Origin: Stigmatella aurantiaca
GTDB lineage: Bacteria; Myxococcota; Myxococcia; Myxococcales; Myxococcaceae
DNA length: 64,000 nt
NCBI RefSeq assembly: GCF_900109545.1
Contig: NZ_FOAP01000008.1
Coordinates: 310,001 to 374,000, forward strand
Reading direction: 5' to 3'
Shown: positions 41,308 to 50,532 of the stretch, piece by piece
Layout: each line of letters starts with the position of its first letter
How positions within the stretch are numbered: position 1 is the stretch's first letter
Program-made: the position numbers and the translations under genes
The notes under the pieces: model-generated
Database searches by the model: none
What the model was told of the DNA's origin: nothing
What the model saw: only the letters and a program-made list of their open reading frames with translations

Positions 41308-42459
41308 TCAGGAGTGCGGCTTGGACACGGGAGGCGGGGGCGGCTCGGCCTCGGCGTCCGTCTCCGCGTCCGCGTCCGCCAGGAGCAGCTCCTTCACCTT
41401 GCGCAGGCTCTCGCGCGTCCGGTCCACGAAGGCGTTCTGCGAGCCGATGCGCTCGGCGGCCTCCAGCGTCCGCTCATAGACGTTGATGGACTTGGTGAGC
41501 AGCACACGGATCTTCTTGCGCAGCTCCTGGCGGTAGATGCCCACCTCGTCGCCCGTGAGCTCCGGCGGGGCGGGCGAGTTCACCATCTGGTTGTACATGG
41601 TCTCGTACATGGTGCCGATCTGCGTGCCGGACGCCGTGGCCCAGTAGCCGTTGCCCACGCGGATGGAGCGCAGGTAGTGGCCCTGGGCGGACAGCAGCAG
41701 CTCGGCCTTGTAGTTGAGGTCCTTGGCGAGCGCGTCGCTGCCCTTGAGCGGCTCCAACGCCACTTCCTCGTAGTGCAGCCGGTAGATTTCCCCGACGAAG
41801 AAGTGGGCCTGGGCCGGGTAGTAGTCGTCCACCAGGTCCTTGTCGTCGAGCGCCTCGTAGTCACTGAGCGCCTTGCGCAGCGAGGCCTCGGCCTGCTCCC
41901 GGCGCCCGGACTCCAGCTCGCAGATGCCCAGCTGCACCTGCGCCTCCAGGCGGCGGGCGGGCGGCAAGTCCTTGCGCCCGGCGAGCACCTGGAGCAGCGC
42001 CACCGCGTCCTCGAAGCGCTCCATCTGGTACTGCGTCTCCGCCACGCGGAACGCGGCGGCGAGCGCATCGCCCTGGCCCGTGGCCGCGTCCGCCAGCTCG
42101 GAGAAGCGCTGGTAGGCCTCCTCCCACTCCTTGAGGCGCTGGTGCGCGAGCCCCGCGTTGTAGAGCGCCTCGCGCCGGTGGCTGCTCTTCGGGTGGAAGT
42201 CCGCCAGGCGCCCGAAGTAGCGCGCCGCCTGCTTGTAGTCCTCGGCCGCGAACGCGGAGGTGCCCCCCGCGAACAGCTCCTCGTCGTTGAGGCGCTCCAG
42301 CTCGAGGTCGCCCGTCACCGTCACCGGCTCGAACTCCACCTCATGCCGGGGGGAGGCCGCGCCGTCCGGCCGGGCCGCGCTGCCCGCCGTGCGGCAGCCC
42401 GTCACCCCCATCAGCGCTGCTACACCCACCCACACCCACCGTCGCCACGTGCCTGCCAT
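41308..42459 (-). CDS. TPR lipoprotein
   Basis: 383 aa. The ATG at 42459 gives a compact signal peptide with lipobox Gly-Val-Thr-Gly-Cys; a longer start at 42483 is less likely. The mature part is mostly TPR-like helices, for example 'GTSAFAAEDYKQAARYFGRL' and 'ALYNAGLAHQRLKEWEEAYQ', plus 'AVALLQVLAGRKDL' and 'QVQLGICELESGRREQAEAS'. The C-terminus is a charged helix and an acidic Pro-rich tail. TPR lipoproteins in myxobacteria often help assemble envelope machines. It lies between the M48 gene and the ArsA pair on the same strand, with a 180-bp gap to the latter. Confidence 0.8.
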   Translation of the reverse strand: MAGTWRRWVWVGVAALMGVTGCRTAGSAARPDGAASPRHEVEFEPVTVTGDLELERLNDEELFAGGTSAFAAEDYKQAARYFGRLADFHPKSSHRREALYNAGLAHQRLKEWEEAYQRFSELADAATGQGDALAAAFRVAETQYQMERFEDAVALLQVLAGRKDLPPARRLEAQVQLGICELESGRREQAEASLRKALSDYEALDDKDLVDDYYPAQAHFFVGEIYRLHYEEVALEPLKGSDALAKDLNYKAELLLSAQGHYLRSIRVGNGYWATASGTQIGTMYETMYNQMVNSPAPPELTGDEVGIYRQELRKKIRVLLTKSINVYERTLEAAERIGSQNAFVDRTRESLRKVKELLLADADAETDAEAEPPPPPVSKPHS

Positions 42460-42639
42460 GTGCGTCCTCTGAGTCGCGTTCACCGGTTCGGCCCTCGCCC
42501 ACCCCTGGGGTTCCTGACGCCGTTGCTGAGGAGACTGACAGTGGGGCGCATGCGCGGGTTCCGTCCGTGGGCCGCAGCTTAATGCCTCCGGGGCCGCGCG
42601 GCTTCCCGGAGGAGGGGCGCCGGCCGCCGGAGAAGCGGC

Positions 42640-43754
<1,115 letters not shown>

Positions 43755-43758
<4 letters not shown>

Positions 43759-44669
43759 GGGGTTCCCACCACCAGGGGCTCCAGGTGCCTCATGATTTCC
43801 TCGATGGCGGCCCGGCCGAACGCGGGCACGAAGAGCCGGGGCACGGGGTAGACGGGCACGTGGAGGTTGCGCTCCAGCTTGGTGCCCGCCAGCACCGCCA
43901 GGCCGGCGCGGTCATGCTGCGTCTTGGCCAGGGTGTACAGCTCCGGGTAGCCGGCCAGCGCCTGCAAGTCGCCATCGGTGAAGCGCTCGGCGAAGACGGA
44001 GTTGAGCACGGCCGCGTGGGTGCGGATGTGGACCTTGTCCCTCAGGGCCGCGTGCAGCTCCAGCGCCTCGTTCACCGGCAGCTCCTCGGGCAGGGCCACC
44101 AGCACCGCGGCGGTGATGGCCGGGTCCACCAGCAAGTCGCGCATCTTCAGGGCCTCGCGGGCCATGGGGCCGGGGGGCACCGTGCGCAGCAGCACCTGGG
44201 GCACGTTGAGGAAGGTGATGGCGTGGCCGGTGGCGGGCGCGTCCAGGACGATGGTCTCGAAGCGGTCGGTGCCGTCCGGGCGCTTCTCCTGCAGGTGGTA
44301 GAGAATCTTGCCGAGCAGCACCAGCTCCTGCAGCGAGGGGATGAAGCGCAGGAAGTAGCGCACCAGGCGGTTCTCGAAGACGGTCTTGTAGAGCGTCTCG
44401 AAGCGCAGCGTCATCAGCGCGTACTCGCGCATGGCCTCCTGGGGCCGCACGTCCACGGCCCAGAGGTTCTCCTCCAGGAGGCGGATCTCCGGGCCCGCGG
44501 GGGGCACCTCCAGGAAGCGGCTCACGCGCTCCTGGGTGTTCACCTCGCACACGAGGGTGCGGCGCCCGGCACGGGCAGAGCGCAAGGCGAGCGCGGCGGC
44601 GACGGTGCTCTTGCCCACTCCCCCCTTGCCGGAGACGATCCACAGGCGTTTGTCGAGCAGGCCGGCCAT
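43755..44669 (-). CDS. ArsA/Get3-like ATPase (second)
   Basis: 304 aa from the ATG at 44669, preceded by GGAAAG. Walker A is 'GKGGVGKST' at residues 14-22, with 'TLVCEVNTQERVSRFL' and 'TIVLDAPATGHAITFLNVPQ' as the switch regions. It is a paralogue of the downstream gene, with which it is translationally coupled, so the two may form a heterodimer or successive partners. In myxobacteria such ArsA pairs occur away from arsenic genes. It is divergent from the phasin-like gene across 160 bp. Confidence 0.88.
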
Positions 44670-44739
44670 AGACGAGCTTTCCACCGTAAGGACGGTGATG
44701 CGGCCTGTCAACGCGGCCGTCACCCGGTGTGGAGCTTGC

Positions 44740-44768
44740 TTGACACGCCGCGTTGCCCCCCCTCACAG
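44740..44768 (+). promoter_or_regulatory. Candidate sigma-70 promoter for the phasin-like gene
   Basis: A perfect -35 TTGACA (44740-44745) is followed at 17-18 bases by TCACAG/CACAGT, a poor -10. It sits 64 bases before the phasin-like ATG. Myxobacterial vegetative promoters often have weak -10 elements, so the call is tentative. Confidence 0.3.
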
Positions 44769-44831
44769 TGCGTGATTTCTCTTCGGCCTCTGGTGCCCTC
44801 CTGGCCCCGGACGCGAGGAATCCCTACGGCC

Positions 44832-45131
44832 ATGCTCAAGAACAACCCGGTGATGAAGAAGCTGGTGGAGACGGGCGAGGAGCGCATCGGCAAGATTGCC
44901 CAGCAGCTCCTGTCCAACGAGAAGTTCGTCGCCACGGTGCAGACGCTCGTGTCGCGCTCGCTGGCGGCCAAGGGCACCCTGGACACGGCGCTGCGCACGG
45001 CCCTGTCCGCGATGAACCTGCCGTCCACGGAGGACCTGGAGCAGCTGCGCACCCGGGTGGATGACCTGGAGAAGCTGCTCACCTCGGTGGAGGGCAAGCT
45101 CGACACGCTGGTGAGCGAGCGCAAGAAGTAG
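44832..45131 (+). CDS. Small phasin-like coiled-coil protein
   Basis: 99 aa, all-helical. It opens 'MLKNNPVMKKLVETGEERIG', then 'SNEKFVATVQTLVSRSLAAK', and ends in a coiled coil 'LRTRVDDLEKLLTSVEGKLD'. Polyhydroxyalkanoate phasins of the PhaF/PhaI type have this look: an amphipathic helical body and a leucine-zipper-like tail. The C-terminal motif 'VDDLEKLL' is echoed in the C-terminus of the PhaR-domain protein at 45992 ('RLDDLEKKL'). It lies directly before a ParA gene. Confidence 0.6.
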   Translation: MLKNNPVMKKLVETGEERIGKIAQQLLSNEKFVATVQTLVSRSLAAKGTLDTALRTALSAMNLPSTEDLEQLRTRVDDLEKLLTSVEGKLDTLVSERKK

Positions 45132-45178
45132 CCTCGCAGCAGCAGCCCCCCCCGCGCAGCCCCCAGGAGCGGCAAGCC

Positions 45179-45985
45179 ATGCGGCGTATCGCGTTCATCA
45201 ATGAGAAGGGCGGCACCGGCAAGACGACGCTCGCGGTGAACACCGCCGCGTGGCTGGCCCAGGAGGCGGGGCTGCGGGTGCGCCTGGTGGACATGGACAC
45301 CCAGGGGCACGCGGGCAAGTCGCTGGGCGTGGACGTGCGCACGCTGCCGCGCAACGTCTTCCACCTGCTCACCGACAGCGCCGTGCGCCTGGAGGACGTG
45401 GTGCAGCCCTCCGCCGTCGAGCGGCTGAGCGTGCTGCCCGCCTACAAGGAGATGGCGGACTTTCCCGTCGCGGTGGCCTCGGATGCGCGCCGCTCGCGCC
45501 GGCTCGCCGACCGGCTCGCCCTGGCGGAGGCCGCGGGCTACGAGGCCATCGTCTTCGATGCGCCGCCGTCCATGGGGCTCACCACGCGCAACATCCTGGT
45601 GGCCTCCACGGAGGTGGTCATCCCCGTGGCGCTCACGTACCTGTCGCTGGATGGGTGCGCGGAGCTGGTGGAGACGGTCCGCAAGGTGGGGCAGGAGGAG
45701 TCCTGCCCGGAGCTGCGCGTCACCAAGGTGGTGCCCACGCTCTACCGCAAGACGGCGCTGGCGGACGCCATCCTGGAGCGGCTGAAAACCTATTTTCCGG
45801 ACGCGCTGGCCGCCACGCCCCTGGGCATCAACGTGAAGATTGATGAGGCCCAGAGCCACGGGCAGACCATCTGGGAGTACTCCCCCCGGAGCAAGGGCGC
45901 GGAGATGCTCGCCGCCATCGCGCAGGAGATTCACGATGCGGCCGCCCCCGGGAAGGACAAGGGACGGCCGCCGCGCGTGGCCTGA
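45179..45985 (+). CDS. ParA-family ATPase
   Basis: 268 aa with the deviant Walker A 'EKGGTGKTT' at residues 9-17, switch I 'LVDMDTQGHAGKSLG', Walker B/switch II 'IVFDAPPSMGLTTRN'. No ParB or parS-like array is nearby and no helix-turn-helix extension is present, so it is of the orphan type that positions cargo such as carboxysomes (McdA), chemoreceptors (PpfA/ParC) or cell-division proteins (PomZ). The GGAG-type site precedes the ATG. Its neighbours are a phasin-like protein and a PhaR-domain protein, a possible cargo system. Confidence 0.9.
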   Translation: MRRIAFINEKGGTGKTTLAVNTAAWLAQEAGLRVRLVDMDTQGHAGKSLGVDVRTLPRNVFHLLTDSAVRLEDVVQPSAVERLSVLPAYKEMADFPVAVASDARRSRRLADRLALAEAAGYEAIVFDAPPSMGLTTRNILVASTEVVIPVALTYLSLDGCAELVETVRKVGQEESCPELRVTKVVPTLYRKTALADAILERLKTYFPDALAATPLGINVKIDEAQSHGQTIWEYSPRSKGAEMLAAIAQEIHDAAAPGKDKGRPPRVA

Positions 45986-45991
45986 GGGCGC

Positions 45992-46684
45992 TCAGGACTT
46001 CGGGCGCTTCTCGATGTCGTCGAGCTTCTTCTCGAGATCATCGAGCCGCTGGAGCAGCGCCTGCATGTCGCGGCCGAGCGCCGGCAGGTTGCCCGCGAGG
46101 TTCTCGACGACCTGCTTGACGCGCTCGTCGATCTTCCGCTGCCAGTCCTCGACGGCGCGCTGGCTGGCCTTGAGCAGCTCCGCGGGGCTGATGGCCGACG
46201 TGGGGCCCCCGGCGCCCTCTGGCTCGGCGGGCACCTCGGTGGCTTCGCCCGGGGCGGCCTCGTCGCGCTTGTCGTCGCGGCCCAGCAGCTTGTCCAGGCG
46301 GGACTCGGCGCCCTCGCGGATGGATGCCACGCGGGACTCGGCCTCCTCGCGGATGGAGGCCACGCGGGGGGACACCTCCTTCTGGATGAAGCCCGAGATG
46401 GACTCGCCGGGGTGGCGGATGATTTCCCGGAGCACCGCGAGGGGCATCTGGTTCTTCTTCTTCTCCTCCTCGAAGATGATCTGGGCGAGCGTCACGGAGG
46501 TGAGGTCCTCCTTTGTGCGGTTATCGACAATCCGCACCTCGACGCCGTCCTTGATCATCGCGGCGATCTCATCGAGCGTCACGTACCGGCTCTCGACGGT
46601 GTCGTAGAGCTTCCGGTTCGTGTACCGCTTGATGACCTTCGGCTCCTTGCTCGGAGTGCTGGCTTGCTGCTCTGCTTCGCTCAT
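45992..46684 (-). CDS. PhaR-type DNA-binding/phasin-like fusion
   Basis: 230 aa. Residues 17-75 are a polyhydroxyalkanoate-synthesis regulator (PhaR) N-terminal domain: 'VIKRYTNRKLYDTVESRYVT' then 'LDEIAAMIKDG'. In PHA makers PhaR represses phasin genes and also binds granules. Residues 100-230 form a long helical part containing two tandem copies of 'VASIREEAESR' and a phasin-like C-terminal coil ('ALLQRLDDLEKKLDDIEKR'). It is convergent with parA, six bases apart. No PHA synthase is in the window. Confidence 0.85.
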   Translation of the reverse strand: MSEAEQQASTPSKEPKVIKRYTNRKLYDTVESRYVTLDEIAAMIKDGVEVRIVDNRTKEDLTSVTLAQIIFEEEKKKNQMPLAVLREIIRHPGESISGFIQKEVSPRVASIREEAESRVASIREGAESRLDKLLGRDDKRDEAAPGEATEVPAEPEGAGGPTSAISPAELLKASQRAVEDWQRKIDERVKQVVENLAGNLPALGRDMQALLQRLDDLEKKLDDIEKRPKS

Positions 46685-46808
46685 GTTCGGTTCTCCGCCC
46701 ACGTCCGAAAGCGTTGCGCGTGAAGCGTCGGAAAAAGCAGCCCCTCGTGTAGTGGAGAGGGATGGGGAGAGCAAGCGGGCGCGGTTGCTTGCTCGCAGTG
46801 ACGGGGCT

Positions 46809-46824
46809 GGCAGCCTATACTGCC
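46809..46824 (+). promoter_or_regulatory. -10 box inside a dyad before the zinc-ribbon gene
   Basis: GGCAG-CCTATA-CTGCC is a perfect 5-bp dyad that contains the -10 hexamer TATACT at 46816-46821. The predicted start of transcription falls around 46828, only about 8 bases before the ATG at 46836, which has no ribosome site. A leaderless or nearly leaderless mRNA and an operator overlapping the -10 are both suggested. Confidence 0.4.
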
Positions 46825-46835
46825 GAACCTGACCG

Positions 46836-49424
46836 ATGATCGTCCAGTGCGAGCAGTGCCAGACGCGATTCAAGATCCCCGACGAGAAGGTGACGGAGAA
46901 GGGGGTCAAGGTCCGCTGCACGAAGTGCCAGCATACGTTCCGAGTCTCCCGCGCTCCGGCGGGAGCTACCCCCGGTGCGTCCGCTCCTCCCGTCCCCGGG
47001 CCCGCGGACGGGGGATTCGACCCCTTCGAGCGCTTCGGGACCGCCCCCGACCCCAAGCCCGGCCATAGCACCCGGCCCGGCTTCTTCGCCGAGGGGGTGG
47101 AGGCCAGCCGCCAGGCGCCCGCGGCCCCCGCGGCGAGGCTGCCGCCGAGCCCATGGAACGCCATGGACTCGGGCTCGGAGGAGGAAATCCACCACGAGAC
47201 GACCCGCGTCCTGCCCATCCAGGTCCCGCCCGAGGCCCGGCCGCCGGTTCCGGCCCTCCCGCCGCTTCCCGTGGCGTCCGCGCCTGCGCCGGGGCGGCCC
47301 GTGGCCCCGGCCGGGTCGGCCGTGACCGCACGCGCCCCGACGAGCCCCCCCCTTCCGAAGGCCCCTGCCGCGGGGACCCGGGGTTCTGCGGTGGGCCTGC
47401 CCGCGGTGGCCAAGCCGGCGCCCAAGCCCGCCGTGCCCTCGCCCGCGGTGCCCCCCGCGGCGGACCTGTTCGCCGAGTTCTTCGCGAACCCGGGGGCGGG
47501 CCCTGCCGCGCCCCTTCCCGAGCTTCCCCCGGATGCGCCCGCCGCGCTGCCCCCCATTCCCGCGCCACAGGCCCGGGCCGGGGGGCCGGGCGGGATGAAT
47601 GCCTCGTTCGGCTTCGGGGACAAGGGCTCCTTTGGCTCCATCGATACGGACCTGAGCGAGCCGGCTCCGGACCTGGGGCCTCCGCCGGAGTTCGATGCCG
47701 GGCCCTTCTCGGCCCCGGCGCCCGTCCCGGTGGCGGCGCCTCCTCCCAAGCCCGCGTCCCCCCCCGTGGCGGCCCGCCGTCCCTCGACGGTCGGGATGGC
47801 TGCCGTCCCGGCGGGGCGCCCCGCGCCGGTGCCCTCCGCCCCCGCGGCGGCCGCGCGGCCCACGCCGTTCCAGGTGCCCACCAGCTCTGCGGCCGCCCCC
47901 GTGGCCCGGCCGGCCCCCGTGGCCCCTCCGGTGGCGGCGCCCGCCCCGGTGGCACCCGTGTCCTCGATGCCGTTCATGGACGAGGACCCCTTCGGTTCGT
48001 CCGACGCGGACCTGGGCGGGCCGTCGGGGCTCTCCGCGGCACCAGAGCCTGTCCCGGCCCCCGAGGCGGCGCCCGCGCCCACCTCCTTCGCCTTCGCGGA
48101 GGATGACCCGTTCGGCTCGGTGGGCGGAGACCTGAGCGCGCCTTCGCAGGATGAGCTCTCCGCGCCCGTGCCCGCCGCCCTGATGGGCCGCTCGGGCCAC
48201 AGCGTCGCGCCCCAGGCCCCGCCCGCCGCGGCCCGGCCTGCCCCGGCGCTCGCGCCCCAGTCGTCCGCGCCCGCGGACTTCGACGAGTTCGCCAGCCCGT
48301 TCGGGGCCGCGGAGAGCCCCGCGGCGCCTGCCCCCGCGTTCGCGGCTCCGGGTCCCATGGAGTTCGGGATGATGGGGGGCGATGAGCTGGGCGGTGACCC
48401 GGCGCAGTCCGAGGCGCCCTCCATTCCGTTCCAGGATCCGTTCGCCCAGGCGGCGGCGGCCCCCGCCGCCCCGTTCCAGGATCCGTTCGCCCAGGCGGCG
48501 GCGGCCGCCGCCCCCGCCGCCCCGTTCCAGGATCCGTTCGCCCAGGCGGCGGAGGCCCGGTTCGCTCCGACGGAGACGGGCCGGCAGATGCTGGGCTCGG
48601 CGGACCCGTCGCAGGGCTATCTCACCGAGACCAACAAGAACCCCTTCATCAGCCCCACGGACACGGGGCGCTCGCGGCTCGACCTGCCGCCGCACGGCGA
48701 AGAGGTTCCAGGCCTGGAGAGCGGAAGCGCCCAGACCCCCAGCCCGCTGCTGGATGTTCCGTCCCATCAGGACCTGCCGGCGGCCCCGGCGGCCTCTCCC
48801 GCACCGAACCTGGCGGCCCCCGCCATCGCCCGCCCCGCGGGCCGGCCCGCGGACATGGGCATCCCCGAGCGGCGCAAGCCGAGCGCCGCGCAGCAGGTGA
48901 CCGGGCAGGTGGCCTACCTCACCATCGCCGCGGGGTTGCTGCTGGCCCTCACCGCGGTGGGCAGCGTGTACCTCAAGGAGGGCCGGGTGGATGCTTCGGC
49001 CCTGTCTCCCTCGACCCTGCTGGCGCTGGTGACGCCCAGCGACTTCGTGGCGCACAACGTCTCGAACGGCCTCTACGACACGCGCGGGGGCGGGGCGGTC
49101 TTCTACGTCCGCGGGGACGTGGAGAACCGCTCCTCCAAGCCCGTGCGCATCCGGGTCCGCGCCGCGCTGTACGACGGGGGCCAGCGGGTGAAGGCCACCG
49201 AGGGGCTCGCGGGCAAGGTCCCCAACCCCGAGGAGCTCTACGCCGTCACCAACGAGGAGACCTCGGCGCAGCTGCGCACGCAGCTCGACGGCGGGGCCAC
49301 CACGATTGCCCCGGGCGCGCGCGCTCCGTTCGCGGTGCTCTTCCACGACTTTCCGCAAGAACTCGGCCAGCTCCGGCTCGAAGTGAAGATGGAGGCGGTG
49401 CCCGAGGAGAGCGGCAAGCCCTAG
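46836..49424 (+). CDS. Zinc-ribbon, low-complexity membrane protein (DUF3426-like)
   Basis: 862 aa. The N-terminus is an MJ0042-type zinc ribbon with Cys5, Cys8, Cys28 and Cys31 ('VQCEQCQTRF', 'VRCTKCQHTF'). Residues ~40-680 are Ala/Pro-rich and disordered, with acidic-Phe-Gly islands such as 'MDEDPFGSSDADLG', 'AEDDPFGSVGGDLS' and three 'FQDPFAQAA' copies. A single membrane helix lies near 690-712 ('QVAYLTIAAGLLLALTAVGS'), followed by a DUF3426-like beta domain ('VRGDVENRSSKPVRIRVRAA'). Cytoplasmic Zn-ribbon/periplasmic domain proteins of this kind are typical of myxobacterial envelope and motility machines such as GltJ, but this protein lacks the GYF/TonB domains of GltJ. Confidence 0.88.
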   Translation: MIVQCEQCQTRFKIPDEKVTEKGVKVRCTKCQHTFRVSRAPAGATPGASAPPVPGPADGGFDPFERFGTAPDPKPGHSTRPGFFAEGVEASRQAPAAPAARLPPSPWNAMDSGSEEEIHHETTRVLPIQVPPEARPPVPALPPLPVASAPAPGRPVAPAGSAVTARAPTSPPLPKAPAAGTRGSAVGLPAVAKPAPKPAVPSPAVPPAADLFAEFFANPGAGPAAPLPELPPDAPAALPPIPAPQARAGGPGGMNASFGFGDKGSFGSIDTDLSEPAPDLGPPPEFDAGPFSAPAPVPVAAPPPKPASPPVAARRPSTVGMAAVPAGRPAPVPSAPAAAARPTPFQVPTSSAAAPVARPAPVAPPVAAPAPVAPVSSMPFMDEDPFGSSDADLGGPSGLSAAPEPVPAPEAAPAPTSFAFAEDDPFGSVGGDLSAPSQDELSAPVPAALMGRSGHSVAPQAPPAAARPAPALAPQSSAPADFDEFASPFGAAESPAAPAPAFAAPGPMEFGMMGGDELGGDPAQSEAPSIPFQDPFAQAAAAPAAPFQDPFAQAAAAAAPAAPFQDPFAQAAEARFAPTETGRQMLGSADPSQGYLTETNKNPFISPTDTGRSRLDLPPHGEEVPGLESGSAQTPSPLLDVPSHQDLPAAPAASPAPNLAAPAIARPAGRPADMGIPERRKPSAAQQVTGQVAYLTIAAGLLLALTAVGSVYLKEGRVDASALSPSTLLALVTPSDFVAHNVSNGLYDTRGGGAVFYVRGDVENRSSKPVRIRVRAALYDGGQRVKATEGLAGKVPNPEELYAVTNEETSAQLRTQLDGGATTIAPGARAPFAVLFHDFPQELGQLRLEVKMEAVPEESGKP
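48429..48557 (+). repeat. Three tandem FQDPFAQAA-coding units
   Basis: Near-identical units starting TTCCAGGATCCGTTCGCCC lie at 48429, 48474 and 48525. The first two are 45 and 51 bases, differing by an extra GCGGCC. They lie in the disordered part of the zinc-ribbon protein. Confidence 0.85.
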
Positions 49425-49437
49425 CGAGACGCACGCC

Positions 49438-50208
49438 ATGCCCACCCGGGAACAGGCCAAGAACCTCGCGCTGCGGCTGCACGGCCTGAGCGGCAGCGCG
49501 GAGATTCTCCGCAAGGCGGTGGCGCGCGAGCTCGCCCGGCATGATCCGCTCGATGCCAACGAGTTCGTCGGCCACCTCATCGCCCTGGCCCGCTCGGGCT
49601 GGGAGCCCGCCACCCACGTGCTCGCGGCCGTCACGGCGGCCCTGGGCATGGAGGCGGCGCAGATTCCCTACGCGGACTCGCTGCGGCGGCTCGCGGAGGT
49701 GCAGTCCCTGGAGACGGTGGCGGACCTCTTCGCCGAGGGCCCCGCGCGCAAGCAGTTCGATGCGCGCGCGGCGGCCAAGTCGGACGCGAAGGTGTTTACC
49801 CAGTCGCTGGGACACCTCAAGCAGCAGGCCCGCCTCACGAGGGACCCCGACCTGCTCGCCCGGCTGGTGACGGCGAGCAACGCCTCCGTGGTGAGCAACG
49901 CCCTGCTCAACCCCCGCCTCACCGAGCCGCTCGTGGTGCGCATGGCGGCGCGCCGCCCGGCCCGGCCCGAGCCCCTGGTGGAAATCTGGAAGTCCCCGCG
50001 CTGGTCCGCCCGCCACCTGGTGCGCCGCGCGCTCGTCTTCAACCCCTACCTGCCGCCCGAGGTGGGGGCCAAGATCGTCCCCCTGCTCAACGCGACGGAC
50101 CTGGCCGAGCTGGCGCACGACACCTCGGTGCACCCGTCCCTGCGCGAGCAGGCCGCGCGCCTCTTGGAAGAGGGCGTGGGCAAAGGGCAGGGCGGCCTGG
50201 GGGCCTAG
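49438..50208 (+). CDS. HEAT-like helical protein, function unknown
   Basis: 256 aa, soluble, all alpha-helical with repeated ~35-residue helical pairs ('ATHVLAAVTAALGMEAAQI', 'LARLVTASNASVVSNALLN', 'SARHLVRRALVFNPYLPPEV'). The pattern resembles HEAT or armadillo-type repeats, and no enzyme motif is visible. It follows the zinc-ribbon gene by 13 bases and probably belongs to the same transcript. The 3' end overlaps the tatA gene by four bases on the other strand. Confidence 0.65.
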   Translation: MPTREQAKNLALRLHGLSGSAEILRKAVARELARHDPLDANEFVGHLIALARSGWEPATHVLAAVTAALGMEAAQIPYADSLRRLAEVQSLETVADLFAEGPARKQFDARAAAKSDAKVFTQSLGHLKQQARLTRDPDLLARLVTASNASVVSNALLNPRLTEPLVVRMAARRPARPEPLVEIWKSPRWSARHLVRRALVFNPYLPPEVGAKIVPLLNATDLAELAHDTSVHPSLREQAARLLEEGVGKGQGGLGA

Positions 50209-50423
50209 TTCTTCTTGGGGTCGGTGGTGTAGTCCGCGTCGATGGTGCCGCGGCGCGAGGGGGGCAGGGGCTTCACGTCCACGAAGTCCTCGCCCTTGGA
50301 GGCCTTGCGGAACGAGTAGACGAACTTGCCCATGGCGTTGCCCAGCTGGCCCATGCGCGAGGCGGAGAACACCACCATCAGCACAAACCCAAGGACGATG
50401 AATTCTCCAAGGCCCAGCCCCAT
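50205..50423 (-). CDS. tatA: Twin-arginine translocase subunit TatA-like
   Basis: 72 aa. 'LGLGEFIVLGFVLMVVFS' is one membrane helix, followed after a short hinge by the amphipathic helix 'MGQLGNAMGKFVYSFRKASK' and a charged tail. This is the TatA/TatE plan (helix, Gly/Phe hinge, amphipathic helix). TatA forms the pore for folded proteins. The usual Phe-Gly-Pro hinge is replaced here by Ser-Ala-Ser, a divergence. The ATG at 50423 is chosen because the earlier start would add a Cys-rich, Pro-rich extension. No tatB or tatC is adjacent. Confidence 0.8.
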   Translation of the reverse strand: MGLGLGEFIVLGFVLMVVFSASRMGQLGNAMGKFVYSFRKASKGEDFVDVKPLPPSRRGTIDADYTTDPKKN

Positions 50424-50532
50424 GCACCTCACAGTGCAGCAAACCCCGGGGCGAGGCAAGCCAACTGTCCGTGGGGGACAGGGGGCGGAGTTCCTTCACC
50501 CCCCGGCGCGGTTCTGACGCAGACTGCCGGGC

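Noticed and set aside
44669-44723. Longer N-terminus of the second ArsA gene starting at 44723
   Set aside because: It would add an 18-residue Thr/Val/Ser-rich tail before the family start; the ATG at 44669 has a GGAAAG site and gives the normal N-terminus.
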